From Gynuella sp050296195 (lineage in GTDB: Bacteria; Pseudomonadota; Gammaproteobacteria; Pseudomonadales; Natronospirillaceae), in the NCBI RefSeq assembly GCF_050296195.1, contig NZ_JBNKRB010000019.1: 64,000 nt of DNA, one strand, 5' to 3'. The notes beneath the pieces are model-generated. The model had not been told where the DNA came from. It worked only from the letters and a program-made list of their open reading frames with translations, and made no database searches. This document shows positions 27,266 through 35,491 of the stretch, piece after piece (the first letter of the stretch is position 1; each line of letters opens with the position of its first letter). A program made the translations under genes and the position numbers.

Positions 27266-28689
27266 ATTCTGCCAGCCGAGTATGGATCGTTGACGACGAT
27301 CGCTCTATCCGTTGGGTACTTGAACGAGCCCTGGAAAAAGAACACATAGACTGTCGGAGTTTTACAGACGGCGAAAGCCTGCTGAGCCTGCTGTCACGGG
27401 AAGCCCCGGATGCGATTATCAGCGACATCAGAATGGAAGGTATTGACGGCCTGAAACTGATGGACCGCATCCATGAGCACCACCCGGACATGCCGGTCAT
27501 AATCATTACCGCACATTCAGATCTGGACAGTGCCGTCGCTTCATTCCAGGGCGGCGCTTTCGAATATCTGCCCAAACCATTCGATGTCGACGAAGCCGTT
27601 GTTCTGGCAAAACGCGCCATCGAGCATTCCAAAGAGCACCGGGCACAATCGACCCAGACCAGTAAGGAACCGGATACTGAAATCATTGGTGCCGCACCTG
27701 CCATGCAGGAGGTGTTTCGCGCTATTGGCCGTCTGAGCCATTCCAATATCACAGTGCTTATCAACGGCGAATCAGGTACTGGTAAGGAACTTGTCGCTCA
27801 TGCCCTACACAACCACAGCCCTCGTAGAGAACACCCGTTTATCGCCTTGAATATGGCGGCTATTCCTAAAGATTTGATTGAATCCGAGCTGTTCGGTCAC
27901 GAAAAGGGCGCATTTACCGGCGCAGCCACCCAGCGTCAGGGACGTTTTGAACAAGCCAACGGCGGAACTCTGTTTCTGGACGAAATCGGTGATATGCCGA
28001 TGGAGACCCAGACAAGATTGCTGCGGGTACTGGCTGATGGGGAGTTCTACCGGGTTGGAGGCCACACTGCTGTAAAAGTGGACGTTCGCATTATCGCCGC
28101 TACGCACCAGAACCTCGAAACTCTGGTAAAAGACGGTAAGTTTCGCGAAGACCTGTTTCATCGTCTGAACGTGATCAGAGTGCACCTGCCTAAACTGGCG
28201 GATCGCCGTGAAGATATCCCCAAACTGCTGGAGCACTTTCTCAAACGTGCCGCCAAAGAACTGAACGTGGAAGCCAAAGTCCTGCGCCAGGATGCCATGG
28301 ACTTTCTGTCAGCGCTGCCCTGGCCGGGAAATGTCCGCCAGCTGGAAAACACCTGTCGCTGGATTACAGTAATGGCCAGCGGCCGCGAGGTTCATGTTTC
28401 TGACCTACCACCGGAATTACTGGAAGGGGATGATCGACATTCGACCTCGGCAGACTGGGAGCAATCGCTGCGTAACTGGGCGGATGCCGAACTGGCCAGA
28501 GGCGCCAAAGGTATACTGGATATGGCCGTCCCCAGGTTTGAACAGGTTATGATTGAAACAGCTCTCAAACATACCGCCGGCCGAAAACGCGATGCATCCA
28601 TTCTGTTGGGATGGGGTCGAAATACGTTGACCCGTAAAATCAAGGAACTGGGACTGGAAAGCGGTTCGGAGGACGATGACGATGAGTAA
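27262..28689 (+). CDS. glnG: Nitrogen response regulator NtrC
   Basis: A 475-residue sigma-54 activator. Receiver domain 5-120 with phospho-acceptor Asp55 (AIISDIRM), AAA+ domain with Walker A GESGTGKE, the sigma-54-contacting GAFTGA loop, Walker B LFLDEIGD, and a C-terminal Fis-type HTH (HTAGRKRDASILLGWGRNTLTRKI). Phosphorylated by NtrB. Predicted targets in this window include glnK-amtB. The ATGA overlap with ntrB indicates translational coupling. Confidence 0.95.
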   Translation: MNSASRVWIVDDDRSIRWVLERALEKEHIDCRSFTDGESLLSLLSREAPDAIISDIRMEGIDGLKLMDRIHEHHPDMPVIIITAHSDLDSAVASFQGGAFEYLPKPFDVDEAVVLAKRAIEHSKEHRAQSTQTSKEPDTEIIGAAPAMQEVFRAIGRLSHSNITVLINGESGTGKELVAHALHNHSPRREHPFIALNMAAIPKDLIESELFGHEKGAFTGAATQRQGRFEQANGGTLFLDEIGDMPMETQTRLLRVLADGEFYRVGGHTAVKVDVRIIAATHQNLETLVKDGKFREDLFHRLNVIRVHLPKLADRREDIPKLLEHFLKRAAKELNVEAKVLRQDAMDFLSALPWPGNVRQLENTCRWITVMASGREVHVSDLPPELLEGDDRHSTSADWEQSLRNWADAELARGAKGILDMAVPRFEQVMIETALKHTAGRKRDASILLGWGRNTLTRKIKELGLESGSEDDDDE

Positions 28690-29125
28690 TTGGCAGATTC
28701 GCCCGTTTTTACCTGAAGACACGGATCAAGTCATTCAGTTGTGGAAACGCTGTGGTCTGCTGGTGTCCTGGAATAACCCCTGGACAGACATAGAACGGAA
28801 AATCAACCACAGTCCAGAGTTATTCCTGGTTGCCACTAATGAGCAACAACAAGTGCTGGCCAGTATCATGATCGGTTACGATGGCCACCGGGCCAGTATC
28901 AATTATCTGGCAGTATCGCCAGAACTTCAGGGTCAGGGACTGGGAATGAAGCTGATGAGTATCGCCGAACAAAAGTTGATCGCACTCGGCTGCCCCAAAA
29001 TTAATCTATTTGTCCGGGCCAGCAACACAAAAGTGCTGGATTTTTATGATCATCAGGACTTTCACCGTGAAACCTCCGTAGCATTCGGAAAACGGTTGAT
29101 TGAGGATGATCCTTATACCGTCTGA
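28676..29125 (+). CDS. YpeA-type GNAT acetyltransferase
   Basis: A 149-residue GNAT protein closely resembling E. coli YpeA: WKRCGLLVSWNNPWTDIERKINHSPELFLVA, GYDGHRASINYLAVSPELQGQGLG (acetyl-CoA loop) and GKRLIEDDPY at the end. The substrate is unknown. It overlaps the ntrC 3' end by 14 bases (or 8 if ATG 28682 is used), so it is probably co-transcribed with ntrBC. Confidence 0.8.
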   Translation: MTMSNWQIRPFLPEDTDQVIQLWKRCGLLVSWNNPWTDIERKINHSPELFLVATNEQQQVLASIMIGYDGHRASINYLAVSPELQGQGLGMKLMSIAEQKLIALGCPKINLFVRASNTKVLDFYDHQDFHRETSVAFGKRLIEDDPYTV

Positions 29126-29143
29126 TAAAACAGCCCCGTTGAG

Positions 29144-29198
29144 CAGGTTGTTGATTTTCTGATGCACTGCGAATCCTGCGTTAAAAATCAGCAACCTG
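29144..29198. repeat. Long imperfect inverted repeat
   Basis: Arms CAGGTTGTTGATTTTC (29144-29159) and AAAAATCAGCAACCTG (29183-29198) match at 14 of 16 positions around a 23-base loop. It follows the ypeA-like gene and is trailed by TTTTTCT. It could be a terminator or a mobile intergenic repeat. Confidence 0.5.
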
Positions 29199-29291
29199 TC
29201 TGGGACTTTTTCTAACCCCCCAAAATTCTGTGATCTCCACCTAAAAAAAGCTTTCTTTTGTGTTTAATCAATATCTTTCTTATAGAAGTTA

Positions 29292-29320
29292 TTGACACAC
29301 CAGCGGACAATTCCTTACCT
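29292..29320 (+). promoter_or_regulatory. Possible promoter of the sugar-uptake operon
   Basis: TTGACA (29292-29297), 17 bases, then TTACCT (29315-29320). The -35 is perfect and the -10 weak, consistent with a regulated promoter overlapped by the operator just downstream. Confidence 0.4.
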
Positions 29321-29323
29321 TTC

Positions 29324-29337
29324 TGTAAACGGTTACA
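29324..29337. promoter_or_regulatory. LacI-family operator
   Basis: TGTAAACGGTTACA fits the LacI/GalR-family pattern TGNAANCGNTTNCA exactly and is a near-perfect dyad centred on CG. It sits immediately downstream of the predicted -10 box and ~75 bases before the solute-binding gene, a repression position. No LacI-type regulator is encoded nearby. Confidence 0.65.
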
Positions 29338-29412
29338 TGTAAAAACACAACAATATGAAACTGTCTTTCGGAATCTAACACCAAAAAAAAATAACAATCA
29401 GGAGAAAACAGT

Positions 29413-30621
29413 ATGAAAATTCAGGTAAAAGCTGGCGTGGCGGCATTGTCATTAGTTGCGGCCTCTGCTTTTGCAGCAGATATCAGGTTTGATCTTTATC
29501 CGGACTATGATACCCAGATAAATGCCATCAAAGATGGCTTGCCCCAGCATAACATTACCGTGCTGAAGAATAACCACGGTGACCATCACAACAAACTCAA
29601 AACCAACCTGGCTACGGGCACTGGTGCGGGTGACGTGGTATTGATCGATGTCGGTTTCGTCGGTTCTTTTATTAATTCCGGTGGCTTTGTGGATCTGACT
29701 GATCGTTATAAGGACATTGCCGGAAATTTTGCCAGCTATGCCGTTGAAGCCGGTAAAGGCAGCGATGGCAAACAGTATGCGGTACCTGTGGATTTGGGTC
29801 CGGGTGTTATGTATTACCGCCGTGACTACATGGAAGATATGGGTTTTGATATCAATGAAGTCATGACTGACTGGGATACGTATCTTGAGTACGGTGCCAA
29901 ACTCAAAGAAAAAGGCATCCTGCTGATCGGCAATGCCAGCGCCGTTGCCAACGCCTATTATCGCTTCAATACCAAGGCCGGCGAAGGCCTCTATTTTGAT
30001 GCCAATGGCAAGTCCCTGGTCACGTCAGAGCGTTTTGTTAAAGCCTTTGAAATCGCCAAAGCAATACGTGATGGCGGCATGGATGGCAATATCAGCGAAT
30101 GGACCGAAGACTGGTATGCGAGCTTTCGTGATGGGAAATTTGCCACGCAAATGTCCGGAGCCTGGCTGTTAGGTCACCTGAAAAACTGGATTGCGCCTGA
30201 TACTGCAGGCAAATGGGGGGTTTCAAACCTGCCTGCTGGTCTTTATGGCACCTGGGGCGGCTCGTATCTGGCGATCCCCAAACAATCCAAAAATCCTGAT
30301 GCCGCATGGGATCTGATCAATTATATGGTGTCCAAAGATATCCAGCTGGCTGGTTTTAAAAACATCGCAGCGTTCCCAGCGCATATTGGTACTTACAGCG
30401 ACCCCTCCTTCGATGAATCCATTGAGTTCCTGCGTGGTCAGAAAGCACGCCTGATGTTTGCAGAAATTGCCCGCAATATCACCCCTGTTACTCCTATGAA
30501 AGGCGATCTGATTGCCGAAGATCTGGTAGGGCTCGCACTGGATCAAGTCCTGAATGATGGTGTCGATATTAAGACCGCCCTCAAAAGGGTGGAACAACAG
30601 TTGAAACGAAGAGTGCGTTAA
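29413..30621 (+). CDS. Sugar ABC transporter, solute-binding protein
   Basis: A 402-residue family 1 extracellular solute-binding protein. Signal peptide ~1-21 (VAALSLVAASAFA-ADI); the periplasmic fold has typical segments (GAGDVVLIDVGFVG, YAVPVDLGPGVMYYRRD, YGTWGGSYLAIPKQSKN). The downstream permeases and beta-glucosidase suggest a beta-glucoside or cello-oligosaccharide ligand (inference). AGGAGAAAA precedes the ATG. First gene of the operon. Confidence 0.88.
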   Translation: MKIQVKAGVAALSLVAASAFAADIRFDLYPDYDTQINAIKDGLPQHNITVLKNNHGDHHNKLKTNLATGTGAGDVVLIDVGFVGSFINSGGFVDLTDRYKDIAGNFASYAVEAGKGSDGKQYAVPVDLGPGVMYYRRDYMEDMGFDINEVMTDWDTYLEYGAKLKEKGILLIGNASAVANAYYRFNTKAGEGLYFDANGKSLVTSERFVKAFEIAKAIRDGGMDGNISEWTEDWYASFRDGKFATQMSGAWLLGHLKNWIAPDTAGKWGVSNLPAGLYGTWGGSYLAIPKQSKNPDAAWDLINYMVSKDIQLAGFKNIAAFPAHIGTYSDPSFDESIEFLRGQKARLMFAEIARNITPVTPMKGDLIAEDLVGLALDQVLNDGVDIKTALKRVEQQLKRRVR

Positions 30622-30642
30622 GTCATAGCCATGACACTCTCG

Positions 30643-30668
30643 GCCAGACCGGCATTGTCCGGTCTGGC
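30643..30668 (+). terminator. Strong hairpin after the binding-protein gene
   Basis: GCCAGACCGG/CCGGTCTGGC, ten perfect pairs with loop CATTGT and no T run. It is probably an mRNA-stabilising or partial-termination element that keeps the binding protein in excess over the permeases, as is common in such operons. Confidence 0.65.
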
Positions 30669-30779
30669 TGACTCGACCTCAGGCGGGTTACTTTATCGCC
30701 TGGCTTTTACCACTGGAAAAACAACCTCCCTAAACAAAATACTGTTAGAGGTTATCTACAACTGTAAGCGAGTATTGTT

Positions 30780-31781
30780 ATGGACAGTACCCCCATATCA
30801 TCCGGACAACACATCCCGCGACAAAAAACTGCTCAGCGCCGGGATTTAAGACGTATTTTGAACAGACTGACCCCATACGGTTTTCTGTCTCCTTATCTCA
30901 TCATTTATGGGGTTTTTGGCATTTTTCCGGTTTTTTTCATGGTGTACCTCTCTTTTCACACCTGGAATCCGGTTGAAGGGCTGAGTTCGATGCAGTTTGT
31001 CGGTCTCGAAAACTATGCCCTGTCATTGACCGATCCAACATTATGGCAGACTCTCTGGAACACACTGGTTATGGCAGTCTTGTCCGGTGTACCTCAGCAT
31101 CTTATTGCTCTGCCACTGGCGTATTTCCTGATCATGATGGCGACCCGTATGCGCCACTGGCTGACAACGGCTTATTTTTTGCCTTACATCACCTCGACAG
31201 TTTCCGTGTCGATGATTTTTTATGTCATGTTCTCCAAGGACAGTGGAATTATTAATGCCGTTCTGGTGTATCTTGCCGATGCCAGTTGGAGTAGCTGGTT
31301 GTTCGGAGGATTAAGTAGTGTTCTACCTCTTGGTTGGGTTCAGGAAAACGGCCTCATCCGCTATTCCGTATCGTTTGTGGTCTGGTGGAAATATGTGGGT
31401 TTTAACACTGTGATCTATACCGCGGGCCTGGCCACGATCAATCACGACCTTTACGAAGCCGCCACCATCGATGGAGCCAACTCCTGGCAACGCTTCCGTC
31501 ACATCTCACTGCCATTGCTGAGACCTTTTATCTTTTTTGGTGTCACTCTGACGATCATCGGCAATATGAATCTGTTTGATGAACCTTACGTACTGACAGT
31601 TGGCGGTCAATTTGCCCAGACTGCAGGAAAAACCATCTCAAACTATCTGTATCAGATTGCCTGGGAGTGGCTCGATATGGGTAGCGCCGCTGCGGTTTCG
31701 TGGATTTTGTTTATGATCATCGGCATTTTTACCAGTATTTACTTCTGGTTTTTCGGCCGTCAGGGATTAGGGGGAGAATAA
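30780..31781 (+). CDS. Sugar ABC transporter permease 1 (MalF-type)
   Basis: A 333-residue inner-membrane protein with six TM helices from ~residue 35 and the EAA coupling loop INHDLYEAATIDGANSWQRFRHISLPLLRP. It forms a heterodimer with the next permease. The N-terminal ~25 residues are hydrophilic. It lies 158 bp after the binding-protein gene, and the stop lies 1 bp before permease 2. No ATPase gene is in the operon; a shared MsiK/UgpC-type ATPase elsewhere is likely. Confidence 0.9.
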   Translation: MDSTPISSGQHIPRQKTAQRRDLRRILNRLTPYGFLSPYLIIYGVFGIFPVFFMVYLSFHTWNPVEGLSSMQFVGLENYALSLTDPTLWQTLWNTLVMAVLSGVPQHLIALPLAYFLIMMATRMRHWLTTAYFLPYITSTVSVSMIFYVMFSKDSGIINAVLVYLADASWSSWLFGGLSSVLPLGWVQENGLIRYSVSFVVWWKYVGFNTVIYTAGLATINHDLYEAATIDGANSWQRFRHISLPLLRPFIFFGVTLTIIGNMNLFDEPYVLTVGGQFAQTAGKTISNYLYQIAWEWLDMGSAAAVSWILFMIIGIFTSIYFWFFGRQGLGGE

Positions 31782-31782
31782 C

Positions 31783-32637
31783 ATGACACACGCTCAGGCA
31801 ACTTTCATCGTCAACCTCTATCATAAAGCGGGTAAAGGTTTCCGTAACTTGATTCTGCTGCTGTTCGTATTGATTACGATCTTTCCTTTTATCTGGTCGG
31901 CCATTCTCGCCACCCATGACAGAACCACCATGTTCAGTGGCGGTATAGACTTTAACATTGGTGACAAACTGACTCAGAACTATGGGGATCTGCTGAAGAT
32001 CATGGATTTCTGGAGCGGGATGGCAAACAGTTTTTCCATCGCATTTATTGGAACTGCCGTGTCTCTGGTCTTCTGTTCTATGGCGGGTTATGCACTGGCA
32101 ACATTCAAGTTCAGGGGTAAAAATGCCATTTTCGGGGTCATGATCGCGTCGATGATGATTCCACCCGTGTTAACACTTATTCCTTATTACATGGTGATTT
32201 CCACCTTGGGCCTGGCTAATACCCATCTGGCTGTCTGGCTGCCTTTTACCATCAATCCATTCGGTATCTTTTTGATCCGCCAATATGTGGTTGCATCTGT
32301 ACCGAAGGATCTGCTTGAAGCATCCAAACTGGATGGCGCGAGTGAACTTCGTATCTACTGGAACATTGTTTTACCGCTATTAAGACCCGGGCTGGCAACA
32401 CTGGCCATCGTCCAGTTTGTATTCCTCTGGAACAACTTCCTGCAGCCACTGGTGGTGTTAAATAGCCCGGATAAAATGGTTATCACGCAAATGCTGCGAA
32501 GTGTACAAGGCGTCCCTAATACGCCCTGGGGCGCTGTCATGCTTGGTACAACTATTTCCATTCTACCGTTGATCGCCCTGTATATGCTTGCCAGCCGCCA
32601 GATGATCTCTGGTTTGACTAGCGGCGCAGTAAAATAA
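31783..32637 (+). CDS. Sugar ABC transporter permease 2 (MalG-type)
   Basis: A 284-residue permease with six TM helices and the EAA loop PKDLLEASKLDGASELRIYWNIVLPLLRPG. It is the partner of the preceding permease (1 bp gap) in the carbohydrate uptake CUT1 class. The next gene, a GH1 beta-glucosidase, starts 13 bp downstream with AGAGAATCG before its ATG. Confidence 0.9.
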   Translation: MTHAQATFIVNLYHKAGKGFRNLILLLFVLITIFPFIWSAILATHDRTTMFSGGIDFNIGDKLTQNYGDLLKIMDFWSGMANSFSIAFIGTAVSLVFCSMAGYALATFKFRGKNAIFGVMIASMMIPPVLTLIPYYMVISTLGLANTHLAVWLPFTINPFGIFLIRQYVVASVPKDLLEASKLDGASELRIYWNIVLPLLRPGLATLAIVQFVFLWNNFLQPLVVLNSPDKMVITQMLRSVQGVPNTPWGAVMLGTTISILPLIALYMLASRQMISGLTSGAVK

Positions 32638-32650
32638 CAAGAGAATCGAC

Positions 32651-33994
32651 ATGACCTTTGAATTACCTCATAACAGTCCTTTAACCAAACCTGGATTCAT
32701 TTACGGTGTTGCTACTGCTGCATTTCAGATAGAAGGAGCCAACACCGCAGACGGTCGCTGCGAGTCCATCTGGGACCGGTTCTGCGCCACGCCCGATAAA
32801 GTCCATAACGGTGATGATGGTGCTATTGCCTGTGATCACTATCACCGCCTGGAGCAGGACCTGGATCTGATCCAGTCTTTGGGAATGGATGCTTATCGCT
32901 TCTCAGTCGCCTGGCCCCGGATCGAGCCGGCACCAGATCAATGGAACGAAGCAGGGTTTGAGTTTTACGAACGATTAATCGATGGTCTCATCGCCCGTGG
33001 TATCAAGCCATATCTGACACTTTACCATTGGGATCTGCCACAGTACCTGGAAGACAAAGGTGGCTGGATCAATCGGGAAACCGCCTACCGCTTTGTTCGC
33101 TACGCAGAAAAAATTACCGAACGCTTCGGAAACAAAGTCGTTTCTTACTGCACCTTCAACGAGCCACTTTGTACCGCATTTGTGGGGTATCGCTGGGGAA
33201 TACATGCGCCTGGATACGCCGATCACAAACTTGGTTACCAGGCTGCCCATCATGTTCTGCTGGCGCATGGACTGGCACTGCCTTATATGCGGAAAAATGC
33301 CCCGGAAGCAGAACATGGGATTGTGCTGAACTTTACTCCTGCATATCCACATGAGGATACAGCCGCCGACTTAGAAGCTGTCGAATACTCGGATGATGCC
33401 GATGGTTTCTGGTTCCTGCACCCACTGATGACCGCTGAATACCCTTCCAGAGTCGTTCAGCAGGATGCGGTTTTTATGCCCGTAATTTTACCTGGCGACA
33501 TGGAAATTATTGCCCGTCCAATCGATTTTCTCGGCATTAACTATTATTCCCGCAGAGTGGTTAAAGCAAACGCTCAGGGCTTGCCGGAACAGGTTCATAA
33601 TGAGCATCCGAAAACGGATATCGGCTGGGAGATTTATCCCGACGGACTGACTCATTTGACCCAGAAAATCACTCGTTGTTATGCCAGACTGCCGCCACTT
33701 CTGATTACTGAAAATGGTGCCGCTGACAATACTGAACCCGAAAATGGGGAAATCAACGACACCATGCGTGTCAATTACTATCAGCAACACCTGTTGGCAG
33801 TACACAACGCTATTGAAAGTGGTGTGGATATTCGAGGCTACTTTGCCTGGAGTCTGATGGATAATTTTGAATGGGCCTATGGTTATTCGATGCGTTTTGG
33901 AATTGTTTATGTGGATTATCAAAACCAACAACGCACACTGAAAAGATCCGGCCAAAGCTGGCAACAATTTTTACAGCACAGAACAACCCGGTAA
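32651..33994 (+). CDS. GH1 beta-glucosidase
   Basis: A 447-residue glycoside hydrolase family 1 enzyme (bglA/B type) without signal peptide, so cytosolic. Acid/base Glu171 lies in CTFNEP and nucleophile Glu354 in LLITENGA; the N-terminal signature FIYGVATAAFQIEGA and HWDLPQYLEDKGGW are intact. It probably cleaves imported beta-linked disaccharides to monosaccharides. Last gene of the operon with the ABC importer. Confidence 0.92.
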   Translation: MTFELPHNSPLTKPGFIYGVATAAFQIEGANTADGRCESIWDRFCATPDKVHNGDDGAIACDHYHRLEQDLDLIQSLGMDAYRFSVAWPRIEPAPDQWNEAGFEFYERLIDGLIARGIKPYLTLYHWDLPQYLEDKGGWINRETAYRFVRYAEKITERFGNKVVSYCTFNEPLCTAFVGYRWGIHAPGYADHKLGYQAAHHVLLAHGLALPYMRKNAPEAEHGIVLNFTPAYPHEDTAADLEAVEYSDDADGFWFLHPLMTAEYPSRVVQQDAVFMPVILPGDMEIIARPIDFLGINYYSRRVVKANAQGLPEQVHNEHPKTDIGWEIYPDGLTHLTQKITRCYARLPPLLITENGAADNTEPENGEINDTMRVNYYQQHLLAVHNAIESGVDIRGYFAWSLMDNFEWAYGYSMRFGIVYVDYQNQQRTLKRSGQSWQQFLQHRTTR

Positions 33995-34080
33995 ACTGAT
34001 ATTTTCCGCCTATTAAACGTAATCAATCCGGTATGCTATAGGCATATCGGATGGATTATCGAGAGAACAAATATTACATC

Positions 34081-34581
34081 CTATTTGAATACGGAATGCC
34101 AAAGTCTACCAACAATGGATTTCTTATGATCAGTGGTGGCGACAGCACCCTTACTTAAGAAAAATGGCGCATACAACTGATCTTCATTCATAATGTGCTT
34201 GGTCAGCCACATCCGCAAAAAGTGCAGTAGCTCAAATGATATCGAACGGTTACCGTTGTGCAGCTTTTCCTGTAGAGCTTTTACTTCATTGATTAACACT
34301 TCATGATGCTGCTTATGTTCATCTGCTTCCGGGTAACCCAGAATCCGCATCAGGCTCTCTTCAACAGCAAAATGAATTTTCGTGTAATCAATCAACTCAC
34401 CCAGGATATTTTCAGCGACCTCTTTACCCTGATGCTCATACATGGCTGTATGCAATCTGTTTAATATAGACACGAGCAACCGATGTTGATCATCGATTTC
34501 CTGAATACCGACAGCAAGCTCATCACTCCACTCAATCAGGGTACTCGGTCGAGACATGGTTTTTAAAACTTCCGCAGTCAT
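34081..34581 (-). CDS. Bacteriohemerythrin
   Basis: A 166-residue hemerythrin-like protein with a di-iron four-helix bundle that binds oxygen. Ligands are recognisable: IDDQHRLLV (His), HFAVEESL (His, Glu), HKQHHEV (His pair) and WLTKHIMNEDQLYAPFF (His, Asp). The start is ATG 34581 or possibly ATG 34557 (MSRPSTLIEW). Role: oxygen sensing or delivery, inferred from the family. Monocistronic. Confidence 0.88.
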   Translation of the reverse strand: MTAEVLKTMSRPSTLIEWSDELAVGIQEIDDQHRLLVSILNRLHTAMYEHQGKEVAENILGELIDYTKIHFAVEESLMRILGYPEADEHKQHHEVLINEVKALQEKLHNGNRSISFELLHFLRMWLTKHIMNEDQLYAPFFLSKGAVATTDHKKSIVGRLWHSVFK

Positions 34582-34758
34582 AATCGATCCAACCCATTTA
34601 TCTAAATTATTATTGTTCAGGCACTAGCGATACCTGATTATTAGGTGCACACATTGTGCTGATGGAAAAACAGACAATTGTGACTTAGGTCAAATAATCA
34701 GTGATCAATCGATAAATAAGCGTTGTCGGAATCACGACAAGAAGGGACTTAAGAAATA

Positions 34759-34782
34759 GACAACCGGGCATTCCCGGCTGTC
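34759..34782 (-). terminator. Terminator of the FKBP gene
   Basis: Stem GACAACCGGG/CCCGGCTGTC with a CATT loop (one mismatch). On the minus strand it is followed by TATTTCTT, 24 bases after the FKBP stop. Confidence 0.65.
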
Positions 34783-34805
34783 AATAAACAGGTATTTATG
34801 CTGAC

Positions 34806-35420
34806 TTAAAGAATTTCCAACAGTTCAACATCAAAAACCAAGGCCTGATATGGAGCAATCGCACCACCAGCTCCCTGTGCACCATAGCCCAATTGATGGG
34901 GAATATATAAACGCCACTTGGAACCTGTAGGCATCATTTGCAATGCCTCTGTCCATCCTGCAATCACTCCGCCCACAGGGAAATCAGCCGGCTGACCACG
35001 TTGATAGGAACTGTCGAAAACCGAACCGTCAATCAGGGTTCCATGATAATGACAACGTACTTTCGAGCTGGCGGTCGGACGCTCACCGTCACCCGCGCTG
35101 AGAATTTCATATTGCAGCCCGCTGGTAGTCACCGTGACTTCTTCGCGCTTGGCATTTTCTGCCAGAAATGCCTCTCCTGCTTCCGCAGCTACTGCGCCTT
35201 TTTTGGCTTCTTCCTGTTCAAGACGTTTACGAATGACCCCAAAAGCAACCTGCATGTCTTCATCATTCACATCACTGTCCTGCCCCTGAAAAGCGCTGAT
35301 CACCCCTTCCACGACCGCATTCACATCAAGACCTTCAAAAGGATTATCTTTCAACTGGGCACCAAACTGACGACCAACACCATAGCTGACTTTAAGTTCA
35401 TTGGTTGAATATTTAGACAT
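34806..35420 (-). CDS. fklB: FKBP-type peptidyl-prolyl isomerase
   Basis: A 204-residue FklB-type protein. The N-terminal dimerisation domain (~1-85) begins with LKVSYGVGRQFGAQL; the C-terminal FKBP domain has VRCHYHGTLIDGSVFDSSYQRG, GVIAGWTEALQMMPTGSKWRLYIP and GAIAPYQALVFDVELL. No signal peptide, so cytosolic like E. coli FklB. It catalyses cis-trans prolyl isomerisation. Confidence 0.88.
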   Translation of the reverse strand: MSKYSTNELKVSYGVGRQFGAQLKDNPFEGLDVNAVVEGVISAFQGQDSDVNDEDMQVAFGVIRKRLEQEEAKKGAVAAEAGEAFLAENAKREEVTVTTSGLQYEILSAGDGERPTASSKVRCHYHGTLIDGSVFDSSYQRGQPADFPVGGVIAGWTEALQMMPTGSKWRLYIPHQLGYGAQGAGGAIAPYQALVFDVELLEIL

Positions 35421-35491
35421 GAGATTTCCAAAACAATTAAAGGGGCCGATGCTAACACAGAGACAGCGGTTTTATTACCTGGGTAATTGTC

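Noticed and set aside
30631..30849. 72-codon frame between the binding-protein and permease genes
   Set aside because: It spans the strong hairpin, overlaps the permease start and has no family-like sequence.
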